DNA of 49,142 bases from assembly GCA_050252075.1 (NCBI GenBank), contig JBFWLP010000011.1:1-49142 (forward strand). Reading direction: 5' to 3'. Positions 35,325 to 43,564 of this stretch are shown one piece after another. A program made the translations under genes and the position numbers. Each line of letters opens with the position of its first letter. Positions within the stretch are counted from its first letter, which is position 1. The notes beneath the pieces were generated by a model that was not told the origin of the DNA, did no database searches, and saw only the letters and a program-made list of their open reading frames with translations. This stretch comes from JAAYGT01 sp050252075. Lineage in GTDB: Bacteria; Pseudomonadota; Gammaproteobacteria; Burkholderiales; Burkholderiaceae_B.

Positions 35325-36067
35325 TAGCTGTCGTCTCCCAGGTAAGCGGCCCTGACGTGGGGGTCATTGCGTATGGCGTCGACCGGGCCGGTAGCAATGC
35401 GCCGGCCGTACACCAGCACTGTGATCTGGTCGGCCAATGCAAATACGGCATCCATGTCGTGCTCCACAAGAACCAGGGTGTACTCCCCTTTCAGGCGTTG
35501 CAGCAGCGCGGTCATTTCCAGGGATTCGGCCTGGCTCATGCCCGCCATGGGTTCGTCAAGAAGCAAGAGACGCGGGTTGCCGGCCAGCACCATGGCCAGT
35601 TCGAGCTGGCGCTGTTCGCCATGGGCAAGGTCGGCGGCAGGAACATGCGCGCGATGGGCCAGGCCCACGCGCTGGAGCGCCAGTTCCGCCGGGCCGCGCA
35701 AGGCGTCGTCGTGTTGTACGGGTTTCCAGAACCGAAAGCTGTGCCCCTGATGCGCCTGCACGGTGAGCATGACGTTCTGAAGGGTGGAAAATTCAGGGAA
35801 GACGCTGGTGATCTGGTACGAGCGTGCCAACCCGCGCAGCGCTCGCTGGGCAACGCTTTCGTGGGTGATATCGGTACCGTCGAAGACGATGGTGCCGCGA
35901 TCCGGCCGGGTTTCGCCGGCCAGCTGCCCGATCAGGGTGCTTTTGCCGGCCCCGTTGGGGCCGATAATGGCGTGCAGTTCGCCGGCCTGAACGGACAGAT
36001 CAAGATTGTCGGTGGCCGTCAGCCCGCCGAAGGTTTTCACCAGCCCGGTGACCGATAACAGGCTCAT
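35324..36067 (-). CDS. livG: Branched-chain amino-acid type ABC importer ATPase LivG
   Basis: A 247-residue ABC ATPase that pairs with LivF. Walker A is GPNGAGKSTLIGQL (about 36-49). The LivG-type signature LAHGEQRQLELAMVLAGNP near 146 differs from LSGGQ as is normal for this subfamily. Walker B is LLLLDEPMAGM near 168. A conserved RTYQI-like segment appears as ARSYQITSVFPEFSTLQNVML. It overlaps livM by 4 bp (36064-36067) and livF by one base. This is ordinary for a tight liv operon. Confidence 0.95.
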   Translation of the reverse strand: MSLLSVTGLVKTFGGLTATDNLDLSVQAGELHAIIGPNGAGKSTLIGQLAGETRPDRGTIVFDGTDITHESVAQRALRGLARSYQITSVFPEFSTLQNVMLTVQAHQGHSFRFWKPVQHDDALRGPAELALQRVGLAHRAHVPAADLAHGEQRQLELAMVLAGNPRLLLLDEPMAGMSQAESLEMTALLQRLKGEYTLVLVEHDMDAVFALADQITVLVYGRRIATGPVDAIRNDPHVRAAYLGDDS

Positions 36068-37053
36068 GCCGGCTCCCGGGGGCTGGTTTTACGCCGGGGG
36101 CGCAGCAGCAGGCCGGCAATACCCAGACGGCTGATACTGACGACCAGCACAATGAGCGGCCCGAAGATGATCATCCAGTGTTCGGTAAGGGATTTGAGCC
36201 ATTCTTCTGTCAGCAGCATGCCCAGCGCGCCGAAGAGGGGGCCGAACAGGGTGCCCATGCCGCCCAGCACGACCATGACGATCAGTTCACCCGACATGCT
36301 CCAGGCCATGTACGACGGCGAGGCAAACTGCGTAAGGTTGGCATAAAGCAGGCCGGCCACGCCGCACACGATGGCGGCAATGACATAGGCCGCCAACTGA
36401 TACCGAAACAAGGGGTAGCCCAGGGCTTTCATGCGTTGCGGGTTGCTTTTTCCGGCCCGCAGCACGGTGCCGAAGCGCGAATGTACAAGGCGGTGCGACA
36501 CATACAGCACGGCGCACAGTAAAACAAAAGACACGCCGTAAAGTACGTGTGCATTTGCCAGGTTCAGCCCGCTGAACTGCGTGCCGGCGGCCAGCCGCAG
36601 CCCGTCGTCGCCGCCGTACTGGCTGAGACTGACGAACAGGAAGTAGAACATCTGGGCAAAGGCAAGGGTGATCATAATGAAGGCAATGCCCGTTGTGCGC
36701 AGGACGATGCTGCCGGTGACAAGGCCCACCAGCCCGCAGCCGGCGACGGTAATCAGCACCTGAAGCCAGCCGTTGTCAATGCCATGGAACGCCGGTATGG
36801 CCGCCGCGTAAACGCCCAGGCCCAGATACAGGGCATGGCCGAAACTGACCATGCCGCCAAAGCCCAGCACAAGATTGAGTGACACGGCAGCGATGGCCAG
36901 CACCAGGACCCGGTTCAACAGGGTGATGACAAACGGATTGCCGGCCAGGTGGGCGTACACCGGCGCCACGGCAAGCAGCAGCAACAGGGCGACGGCAACA
37001 CGCCGGGCCAGCGGCGATGAGACGGCGGTAACGGGCAGGGAAGCGTGCGACAT
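36064..37053 (-). CDS. livM: Branched-chain amino-acid type ABC importer permease LivM
   Basis: A 329-residue inner-membrane permease with about nine hydrophobic spans. The landmark LVLGFGGMVSFGHALYLGLGVYAAA near 62-86 matches the LivM family's G-x-x-S-x-G-H-A loop. GGMGTLFGPLFGALGML near 258 is the EAA-like ATPase contact. It starts 11 bp after livH and overlaps livG. The substrate class (amino acids, amides, urea or aromatic acids) is not visible from the permease. Confidence 0.94.
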   Translation of the reverse strand: MSHASLPVTAVSSPLARRVAVALLLLLAVAPVYAHLAGNPFVITLLNRVLVLAIAAVSLNLVLGFGGMVSFGHALYLGLGVYAAAIPAFHGIDNGWLQVLITVAGCGLVGLVTGSIVLRTTGIAFIMITLAFAQMFYFLFVSLSQYGGDDGLRLAAGTQFSGLNLANAHVLYGVSFVLLCAVLYVSHRLVHSRFGTVLRAGKSNPQRMKALGYPLFRYQLAAYVIAAIVCGVAGLLYANLTQFASPSYMAWSMSGELIVMVVLGGMGTLFGPLFGALGMLLTEEWLKSLTEHWMIIFGPLIVLVVSISRLGIAGLLLRPRRKTSPREPA

Positions 37054-37064
37054 AGGGGCGGGGG

Positions 37065-37985
37065 TTAGCGATGGTGAACGGGGAAGAGCCCCTGCGGTTT
37101 CACCGCCAGCACGACAGCCATAAGAATGTAGATCATCATGGAGGCAAGAGCCGGGCCCGCGATATCGGCGGCGCTGCGTTCAAGAAAGCTGCGCAGCACG
37201 GCGGGCAGTGCCGTACGGCCCAGTGTGTCGACCACGCCGACAATGAGGGCGGCGAAAAATGCGCCGCGTATCGACCCGATGCCGCCAATGACGATCACCA
37301 CCATGGTCAGAATCAGTATGGGCTCGCCCATGCCGGCCTGCACCGACATGATAGGCCCCGCAAGCAGGCCGGCAAGGCCGGCCAGAATGCACCCCAGGGC
37401 GAACAGCAGGGAATTCAGCAGCACGATGTTCACGCCCAGTGCGCCGACCATGGTGCGGTTGGTGGCGCCGGCCCGGATCAGCATGCCCACCCGCGTTTTG
37501 TGAATGAGCAGGTAGCAACCCAGCGCAACCAGCAGGCCGGCCGCAATAATGACGGCCCGGTACAGGGGGTACATAACGCCGAAAACCGTGACGGTGCCCG
37601 TCAGGAACTCGGGCACTTCCATATACACCGGCGACGGGCCCCACACCATGCGGGCCAGCTCGTTGAAAAACAGGATCAGGCCGAAGGTGGCCAGTACCTG
37701 GTCAAGGTGGTCGCGGGCGTAAAGCCGGCGCAGGGCCAGCCATTCGGTGGCCAGGCCCAGCGCCGCCATGGCCGGCACCAGCAACAGGGCGGCGGCCACA
37801 AACGAACCGGTAAGGTTGTACAGCGCCGCCGCGAAGAAGGCCCCCATCATGTACATGGAACCGTGAGCCAGATTCACGAAATTCATGATGCCGAACACCA
37901 GAGTGAGCCCGGCTGCCATGAGAAAAAGCAGTACGCCCAGTTGCAGGCCATTCAGCGCTTGAATGACGAAAAGCGCAAGGGTCAA
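37065..37985 (-). CDS. livH: Branched-chain amino-acid type ABC importer permease LivH
   Basis: A 306-residue permease with about eight spans. The family block GLTLVFGIMNFVNLAHGSMYMMGAF near 26-50 and GGIGSIRGAFFAALIVGVVDTLG near 235-257 identify it. It follows livK by 19 bp and precedes livM by 11 bp. All five liv genes face left, away from dnaA, with the binding-protein gene first. Confidence 0.95.
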   Translation of the reverse strand: MTLALFVIQALNGLQLGVLLFLMAAGLTLVFGIMNFVNLAHGSMYMMGAFFAAALYNLTGSFVAAALLLVPAMAALGLATEWLALRRLYARDHLDQVLATFGLILFFNELARMVWGPSPVYMEVPEFLTGTVTVFGVMYPLYRAVIIAAGLLVALGCYLLIHKTRVGMLIRAGATNRTMVGALGVNIVLLNSLLFALGCILAGLAGLLAGPIMSVQAGMGEPILILTMVVIVIGGIGSIRGAFFAALIVGVVDTLGRTALPAVLRSFLERSAADIAGPALASMMIYILMAVVLAVKPQGLFPVHHR

Positions 37986-38004
37986 GCCAGTGTCTCCGTG
38001 GTAC

Positions 38005-39207
38005 TTACTTCAGGGGACACTGGGCCGCGAAGTTGGCCCGTGTTTTGATGGTGATGGGGCTGACTGCGCTCAGCGCCGCGCCGTCGGGGCTGTTGACGAC
38101 ATCGACACGATGAAACGGCGCATCGGGGAACTGGTTCGAGGCGAATGCAAAACTGCCGCGCACCGAGTTGAAATCGGCGGCCTTCAAGGCGGCATGAAAT
38201 GCCTTTTTGTCGCTGATATTGCCGTTCACCTTGGCAATGGCGGAGTCGAGCAGATTGGCCGCATCGTACGACTGGGCGGCATACATGGACGGCACCCGGT
38301 TATAGGCTTTCTGGAACGCCTGCACAAACTGCTGGTTCTGGGCGTTGGGCAGATCCGGGGCGTAGGGTGCGCTGGTAACCACGCCGACGGCCAGCTGCTT
38401 CAGGGCCGGCAGTGTGGAGCCGTCGATCGAGGCGGCCGACAGCAGAGGAATTTTTCCCAGCAAGCCGGCCTGACGGTATTGCTTGACGAAGTTGATACCC
38501 ATGCCGCCGGGATAAAACACATACACGGCGTCGGGGTTCGAAGCCTGCAGCTGCGCGATTTCAGCCGAGTAGTCGGGCTGATTCACCTGGGTGTAGACCT
38601 CGTTGATGACATTGCCGGTGTAGTTGCGCTTGAACCCGGAAACGGCATCGCGGCCGGCCTGATAGTTGGCGGCCATGACATACATGTTCTTGTAGCCCAT
38701 GTCGGTGGCCAGCTGGCCACCGGCTTCGTGCAACTGGTCGTTGTCCCATGAAGTGGAGAAAAAGTACGACGAGCACTGTTTGCCGGCGATGGGCGCCGGG
38801 CCGGCGTTCGAGCCGATGAGGAAGACTTCGGCATCGGTGATGGGTTTGTGGATGGCCATCATGACGTTTGAAAACGTCACACCCGTAATAATGGGCACGT
38901 TGTCGCTCTTGAGCAGCTTGGTGGCGGCCTGCACGCCGACATCGGGCTTGAGCTGGTCGTCTTCACGAATAACCTCGACGGGCACGCCGCCCAGTTTGCC
39001 ACCCTTTTGCTGGATGGCGAGCATGAACGCGTCGTATTGGTCTTGCCCCAGCGCGGCCGCCGGGCCCGACATGGTGCCGATGAAGCCGATCTTGATGGGT
39101 TCCTGGGCCAGGCTGGATTGCGCACCGAATGAACCACAAAGCGCCGCAACCATCAGGCTGTGGCGCAGGAAACGGCGTCGGGTGGCGGGGCGGGGCTGGG
39201 CGTTCAT
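38005..39207 (-). CDS. livK: ABC importer periplasmic binding protein, LivK type, with a Tat-like signal
   Basis: A 400-residue periplasmic binding protein of the Leu/Ile/Val family, longer than E. coli LivK. The signal peptide reads TRRRFLRHS and then a hydrophobic stretch to SLAQ. This matches the twin-arginine pattern (S/T-R-R-x-F-L-K) and suggests Tat export. The mature protein opens with KIGFIGTMSGPAAALGQDQYD and includes GGKLGGVPVEVIREDDQLKPD and a conserved YPGGMGINFVKQYRQAGL. Binding residues cannot be assigned. It is the first gene of the liv set. Ligand is unknown. Confidence 0.9.
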   Translation of the reverse strand: MNAQPRPATRRRFLRHSLMVAALCGSFGAQSSLAQEPIKIGFIGTMSGPAAALGQDQYDAFMLAIQQKGGKLGGVPVEVIREDDQLKPDVGVQAATKLLKSDNVPIITGVTFSNVMMAIHKPITDAEVFLIGSNAGPAPIAGKQCSSYFFSTSWDNDQLHEAGGQLATDMGYKNMYVMAANYQAGRDAVSGFKRNYTGNVINEVYTQVNQPDYSAEIAQLQASNPDAVYVFYPGGMGINFVKQYRQAGLLGKIPLLSAASIDGSTLPALKQLAVGVVTSAPYAPDLPNAQNQQFVQAFQKAYNRVPSMYAAQSYDAANLLDSAIAKVNGNISDKKAFHAALKAADFNSVRGSFAFASNQFPDAPFHRVDVVNSPDGAALSAVSPITIKTRANFAAQCPLK

Positions 39208-39288
39208 GGTGTCTCCAGAAAAGTTACAAATGCCGGCGAATGGGCAACATTACCCTAAGCGGGGCGCGTTTGCTATGGGGAATTACCC

Positions 39289-39316
39289 AAAAAAATGGGC
39301 TGCCCCAAGGCAGCCC
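39289..39316 (-). terminator. Intrinsic terminator after yidC
   Basis: On the minus strand a perfect 8-bp stem GGGCTGCC/GGCAGCCC (39309-39316 with 39297-39304) with a 4-nt loop is followed by ATTTTTTT (39289-39296). It sits 18 bp beyond the yidC stop and separates the rpmH-rnpA-yidD-yidC unit from the liv operon. Confidence 0.9.
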
Positions 39317-39333
39317 ACGCGCATGACGGCGGG

Positions 39334-41016
39334 TTAGCGCGCTGCCGCCGCCGCTTCTTTGTCGAGCTTGTGCATGATGTAGCGCTGCTGAATGATGGAC
39401 ACGGTATTGTTAACACACCAATACAGCACCAGGCCGGCAGGGAAGAAGAACATCATGCCCCCGAACACCAGCGGCATCAGCATCATGATGCGCGCCTGCA
39501 TGGGATCGGGCGGGGTGGGGTTCAGCTTGATCTGCAGGAACATGGTGGCCATCATGATGGCGGGCAAAATGAACCATGGGTCGCGTGCCGACAGGTCGTG
39601 GATCCAGAGAATCCAGGGGGCGCCGCGCATTTCCACACTGCCCAGCAACACCCAGTACAGGGCAATGAACACCGGAATTTGCACCAGCATAGGCAGGCAG
39701 CCGCCCAGCGGGTTGATCTTCTCGGTACGGTAAAGCTCCATCATGGCCGTGTTCATTTTGGCCTTGTCGTCGCCAAACTTCTCACGCAGGGCCTGCATGC
39801 GCGGCGTCACTTGCTTCATTTTGGCCATGGAGCGGTAACTGGCGGCCGACAGCGGGTAAAACACCAGCTTGATCAGCAGGGTAAGCACGACGATGGTCCA
39901 GCCCCAGTTCCCCAGCATGCTGTGCAGCCAGGTCATGAGGGTGAACAGGGGCTTGGAAATAATGGTCAGGAAGCCGTAGTCCACCACCAGATCCAGCCCG
40001 GGAGCCAGCTCGCTCATGGCTTGCTGGTCTTGGGGGCCGACCCACAGATTGGCCGAGAACTGGGCGGTTTCGCCCGGTGCGACGGTGCCCAGGCTTTCAA
40101 TGGCGCGAACCGCATACAGATTGTTGGCTACCCGCAGCACTTCGTTATGCCGCACGGTACCTTGGGGGGGAACCCAGGCCGAGGCAAAGTAATGCTGCAC
40201 CATGGCAATCCAGCCGTTGTCGGCTTGCCTGACGTAGCTGGCATTGCCTTTCTCGATTTCCGAGAAGGTGATCTTCTGGAATTTCTCTTCCGAAGAGTAA
40301 ATGGCAGGGCCCGTGAACGTGCTGTAGAACGACGAGGTGTCGGGCGGATCGTTGCCATCGCGCACCAGTTGCAGGTAGACCGACGGCGCGACGGGCGCAT
40401 TGCTCTGGTTCACTACCTCGTGACGTACCGCGATGTCGTAACGGCCTTTGTGCAGGGTGTACACCTTGCGCACCTTTACGCCACCCGATTCCGACTCGAA
40501 CACGACATCGAGGGTGTCGCCCGAAAGCGCCGTGTCGGTGGATACCCACTTGAACGGTGTGAGATGGGTGGGGAAGGTTTCCCCGGCCGGTGCGCCCACC
40601 ACCCCGGTTTGCGCAATGTACGTAGACGACGGGGAGTTGTCGAGCAGCACCATGGGCTGGTCATCCGCTTCCGGCGCCGTATAGCGGCGAAGTTCGGCGC
40701 GTACCAGCTGGGCACCCTGGGTGTCGAAGGTAAGCTTGTAGACGTCGGTGGTAATGTCAATTTTCTGCGACGGCGCCGCCGTGGTGGCGTTGCCCGCCGG
40801 GACGTTGTCGGCGGCAGTGGTGGCGGTGCCGGTTGCTGCTGCAGGCACGCTGGTGTCGTTTGCCGTTGGCGACGCCGCCGCCTGTTCACCCTGCGTGGAC
40901 TGGGTGGGGGCTGCACCGAACAAAGGCGGCTGGCCCGTGTAGGTTTGCCAGTTATTCCACAGCAACAGCAGTGAAAGCGAGAAAATCATCCAGAGGACGG
41001 TGCGTCGGATATCCAT
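39334..41016 (-). CDS. yidC: Membrane protein insertase YidC
   Basis: Inserts and folds inner-membrane proteins with or without SecYEG. The start at 41016 (MDIRRTVLWMIFSLSLLLLW) gives 560 residues and the conserved first membrane helix; the frame is open 25 codons upstream but not family-like. A large periplasmic beta domain (about 60-350) follows, after an Ala/Thr-rich linker. The C-terminal insertase core lies at about 360-550 with PLSAASYRSMAKMKQVTPRMQALREKFGDDKA, NPLGGCLPMLVQIPVFIALYWVLL and LYWCVNNTVSIIQQ near the end. It follows yidD by 116 bp and ends at a strong terminator. Confidence 0.97.
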   Translation of the reverse strand: MDIRRTVLWMIFSLSLLLLWNNWQTYTGQPPLFGAAPTQSTQGEQAAASPTANDTSVPAAATGTATTAADNVPAGNATTAAPSQKIDITTDVYKLTFDTQGAQLVRAELRRYTAPEADDQPMVLLDNSPSSTYIAQTGVVGAPAGETFPTHLTPFKWVSTDTALSGDTLDVVFESESGGVKVRKVYTLHKGRYDIAVRHEVVNQSNAPVAPSVYLQLVRDGNDPPDTSSFYSTFTGPAIYSSEEKFQKITFSEIEKGNASYVRQADNGWIAMVQHYFASAWVPPQGTVRHNEVLRVANNLYAVRAIESLGTVAPGETAQFSANLWVGPQDQQAMSELAPGLDLVVDYGFLTIISKPLFTLMTWLHSMLGNWGWTIVVLTLLIKLVFYPLSAASYRSMAKMKQVTPRMQALREKFGDDKAKMNTAMMELYRTEKINPLGGCLPMLVQIPVFIALYWVLLGSVEMRGAPWILWIHDLSARDPWFILPAIMMATMFLQIKLNPTPPDPMQARIMMLMPLVFGGMMFFFPAGLVLYWCVNNTVSIIQQRYIMHKLDKEAAAAAR

Positions 41017-41132
41017 AGCGCCTGTTAATGAGTTAAAGCGGGGCAAAGCCCTGCAGTTTAACGTAGCCCAGCCCGAAACGGCTGGACGCAAAGTGCATCT
41101 GAAACAAAAAAGCCCACAATGGCTGCCGGGCG

Positions 41133-41345
41133 TCAGGGAACGGGGTCATGGCCGCCGGGGCACCACGGGTGGCATCGGGCAATACGCCGGGCCGCCAGTA
41201 TCGAACCCCTGAATGCGCCGTGTTTCTCCAGCGCTTCCAGTGCATACGCCGAACAGGTGGGCGTAAACCGGCAGTTCATGCCCAGCCACGGACTGACGAA
41301 ATAACGGTAAAACCGGATCGGGGCACCGATAAGCTTGCGTATCAT
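41133..41345 (-). CDS. yidD: Membrane protein insertion efficiency factor YidD
   Basis: Small inner-leaflet protein linked to YidC-dependent insertion. The 70 residues match the family: an amphipathic N-terminus (LIGAPIRFYRYFVSPWLG), the cysteine block CRFTPTCSAYALEAL (about 25-39) and a C-terminal CHPWCPGGHDPVP. It overlaps the rnpA stop by 4 bp, the normal arrangement, so the two are translationally coupled. Confidence 0.95.
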   Translation of the reverse strand: MIRKLIGAPIRFYRYFVSPWLGMNCRFTPTCSAYALEALEKHGAFRGSILAARRIARCHPWCPGGHDPVP

Positions 41346-41719
41346 CGAGTGACCTTGTCCAGAAGCATGTCGACTTCCGCCCGAACCTCGCGCTTCAGTT
41401 CCGTGAGCGATTGCGCCGTTGGCCGGGCATGCAGCCGAAACACGAGATCGGCGTTGGGCAGTACGCAGCGCCTTAGGCGGAACGCTTCGCGGATGACCCG
41501 CTTTATGGCATTGCGGGTGACCGCGCGCTGGGCAAATCGCTTGGCAATGATGAGCCCCAGGCGCGCCTGATCCGGCGGCGCGATATCGCCCCCGGAGTGT
41601 GGCGTGCTAACAACGAACAACGCCCCTCTGGCCAGCCGCTTGCCCTTTAGGGCCGAAGCAAATTCCGAGGGGCGATGCAAGCGCGCCGAAGGTGGGAACG
41701 AGGCACGCAAGGAGTTCAT
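41342..41719 (-). CDS. rnpA: Ribonuclease P protein component
   Basis: Protein subunit that helps RNase P RNA cut 5' leaders from pre-tRNA. The 125 residues have an N-terminal FPPSARLHRPSEFASAL, a beta core, and the RNR motif block KRFAQRAVTRNAIKRVIREAFR (about 63-84), which binds the leader and RNA. It follows rpmH by 41 bp and overlaps yidD by 4 bp. Confidence 0.96.
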   Translation of the reverse strand: MNSLRASFPPSARLHRPSEFASALKGKRLARGALFVVSTPHSGGDIAPPDQARLGLIIAKRFAQRAVTRNAIKRVIREAFRLRRCVLPNADLVFRLHARPTAQSLTELKREVRAEVDMLLDKVTR

Positions 41720-41760
41720 GGCAGGGGCCGACGGGCCACCAATGCCTTGGCCGGTAAGGC

Positions 41761-41895
41761 TTAGACGGCCAGTTTTTTACGGCCCTTGGCGCGGCGAGCA
41801 TTGATAACAGCACGGCCACCGCGAGTTTTCATGCGGACGCGAAAACCGTGGGTACGCTTGCGGCGGGTAACGGAAGGTTGAAAGGTGCGTTTCAT
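41761..41895 (-). CDS. rpmH: 50S ribosomal protein L34
   Basis: A 44-residue basic protein read on the minus strand: it opens MKRTFQPSVTRRKRTHGF and ends in KGRKKLAV, the full L34 pattern. It is the first gene of the rpmH-rnpA-yidD-yidC cluster and is divergent from dnaA across 248 bp. A promoter lies about 130-155 bp upstream. Confidence 0.97.
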   Translation of the reverse strand: MKRTFQPSVTRRKRTHGFRVRMKTRGGRAVINARRAKGRKKLAV

Positions 41896-42020
41896 GGTAG
41901 TCCAGATAAAAGAGCTGCCTGCAGCGTAAGGTGCTCACGTGAGAATTGGCCGCGGTTTTGGCCGTGGGTTTCACGTACGTTGCTGCCGGCTGTGTTGGTA
42001 ATTCGGTAAACAAGCCCGCC

Positions 42021-42049
42021 ATTTCATCAAATTTTTAGTGATTAGTCAA
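42021..42049 (-). promoter_or_regulatory. Promoter of rpmH
   Basis: On the minus strand, -35 TTGACT (42044-42049) and -10 TGAAAT (42021-42026) are spaced by 17 bp in the rpmH-dnaA gap. The predicted transcript would carry a leader of about 120 nt. Confidence 0.5.
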
Positions 42050-42088
42050 ATGCTTAGCCTGTTTGACCTTGGGGGTACGTGCTTGTCC

Positions 42089-42097
42089 TGTGGATAA
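42089..42097 (-). promoter_or_regulatory. DnaA box overlapping the dnaA promoter
   Basis: TGTGGATAA, a perfect DnaA box, is the only perfect one in the rpmH-dnaA intergenic region. It overlaps the proposed -35 of dnaA, which would let DnaA repress its own gene. Confidence 0.65.
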
Positions 42098-42120
42098 CTT
42101 GGCGCCGGACAGGGTAGAAT
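42091..42120 (+). promoter_or_regulatory. Promoter of dnaA
   Basis: -10 TAGAAT (42115-42120) and -35 TGGATA (42091-42096, four of six) with an 18-bp spacer lie 24-53 bp before the dnaA start. The -35 lies within the DnaA box. Confidence 0.45.
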
Positions 42121-42143
42121 CGAGGTTTACTGAAGTGGTGAGC

Positions 42144-43562
42144 ATGAAAGAATTTTGGCAGACCTGTGTCCGGCAGCTGGAACAGGAACTACCTCCCCAA
42201 CAGATAAGCGCCTGGATACGCCCGCTGGTTCCACTCGAATACGACGCGGAGCGCGCCCTGCTGCGCATAGCGGCGCCGAACCGTTTCAAGCTCGATTGGG
42301 TGCGCAAGAACTTCGCCCACCAGATCGAGTCGATGGCGTGCGACTTTTTTGCGTGTCCGGTACAGGTCAGTTTCGAGCTGGCGTCGGGCCCGGCGGCCCG
42401 GCCGGCGGCAGCGCCTGCCGGCGTACGTTCCCCGGCATCCCCGGCAGCGGCACCCGCCGAGCCGGCGGTAGCGGCGCCGGCGGCCGGTGCAGCGGCAAAA
42501 TCGCCGGCGGTTGCTGCGGTGGCAGAAGCCGCCCACGACCGGTCGCGCCTGAACACCGACCTTACCTTTGACAACTTTGTTACCGGCAAGGCGAACCAGC
42601 TGGCGCGTGCCGCTGCAGTTCAGGTGGCCGAGTACCCCGGGGTGTCGTACAACCCCTTGTTCCTGTATGGCGGGGTGGGCCTGGGCAAAACCCATCTTAT
42701 CCACGCCATCGGCAACGCCCTGATGGCCAACGGCAATGGCGTGCGGGTGCGCTATGTGCATGCCGACCAGTACGTGTCCGACGTCGTCAAGGCGTATCAG
42801 CGCAAGGCGTTCGATGAATTCAAGCGCTACTACCATTCGCTCGACCTGCTGCTGATCGACGACATCCAGTTTTTCGCCGGCAAGAACCGCACGCAGGAAG
42901 AGTTCTTCTACGCCTTCGAGGCTATGGTGGCCCAGCGCAAGCAAATCATCATCACGTCTGACACCTACCCCAAGGAATTGGCCAATATCGACAGCCGCCT
43001 GATCTCGCGATTCGATTCGGGGCTAACCGTAGCCATTGAACCGCCCGAACTGGAAATGCGCGTGGCCATTCTGCTGCGCAAATCGCAGGCCGAAGGCGTA
43101 CGCATGCCCGAAGAGGTCGCGTTCTTTATTGCCAAGCACCTGCGCAGCAACGTGCGCGAACTGGAAGGCGCGCTGCGCAAGGTGTCCGCCTATGCGCGTT
43201 TCCACGGGCGCGAGGTATTGACGGTCGATGTCTGCAAAGAAGCCCTGAAAGACCTGCTGTCGGTATCGAACGGCCAGATCACCGTAGAAAACATCCAGAA
43301 AACCGTGGCCGATTTCTACAAAATCAAGGTGGCCGACATGTATTCGAAACGTCGGCCGGCCAATATTGCCATGCCGCGCCAGGTGGCCATGTACCTGGCC
43401 AAGGAGTTAACCCAGAAAAGCCTGCCTGAAATCGGCGATCTGTTTGGCGGGCGGGATCACACCACGGTACTGCATGCCGTTCGGAAAATTGCCGATGCAC
43501 GCTCCAAGCAGTCGGAGCTGAATCACGCGCTTCATGTATTAGAACAAACCTTAAAAGGATAA
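42144..43562 (+). CDS. dnaA: Chromosomal replication initiator DnaA
   Basis: Binds DnaA boxes and opens the origin. The start at 42144 (MKEFWQTCVRQLE) gives the conserved domain I; the frame extends upstream to 42063 but that part overlaps the promoter. The 472 residues have domain I (about 1-85), an Ala/Pro-rich linker (about 86-135), the AAA+ domain III with Walker A GGVGLGKTH (about 176-184) and Walker B LLLIDDIQFF, and the C-terminal DNA-binding domain with the signature GGRDHTTVLHAVRKI. dnaN starts 2 bp after its stop. Confidence 0.97.
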   Translation: MKEFWQTCVRQLEQELPPQQISAWIRPLVPLEYDAERALLRIAAPNRFKLDWVRKNFAHQIESMACDFFACPVQVSFELASGPAARPAAAPAGVRSPASPAAAPAEPAVAAPAAGAAAKSPAVAAVAEAAHDRSRLNTDLTFDNFVTGKANQLARAAAVQVAEYPGVSYNPLFLYGGVGLGKTHLIHAIGNALMANGNGVRVRYVHADQYVSDVVKAYQRKAFDEFKRYYHSLDLLLIDDIQFFAGKNRTQEEFFYAFEAMVAQRKQIIITSDTYPKELANIDSRLISRFDSGLTVAIEPPELEMRVAILLRKSQAEGVRMPEEVAFFIAKHLRSNVRELEGALRKVSAYARFHGREVLTVDVCKEALKDLLSVSNGQITVENIQKTVADFYKIKVADMYSKRRPANIAMPRQVAMYLAKELTQKSLPEIGDLFGGRDHTTVLHAVRKIADARSKQSELNHALHVLEQTLKG

Positions 43563-43564
43563 CC

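Noticed and set aside
39295..40974. A 559-codon open frame on the plus strand opposite yidC
   Set aside because: It is His/Gln/Arg/Gly-rich with no domain and lies entirely opposite a clear essential gene; long antisense frames are common in G+C-rich DNA.
41896..42143. oriC in the rpmH-dnaA gap
   Set aside because: Only one perfect DnaA box is present, with no cluster of near matches, so the sequence alone does not support a full origin here, although the gene-strand flip at this point keeps it possible.
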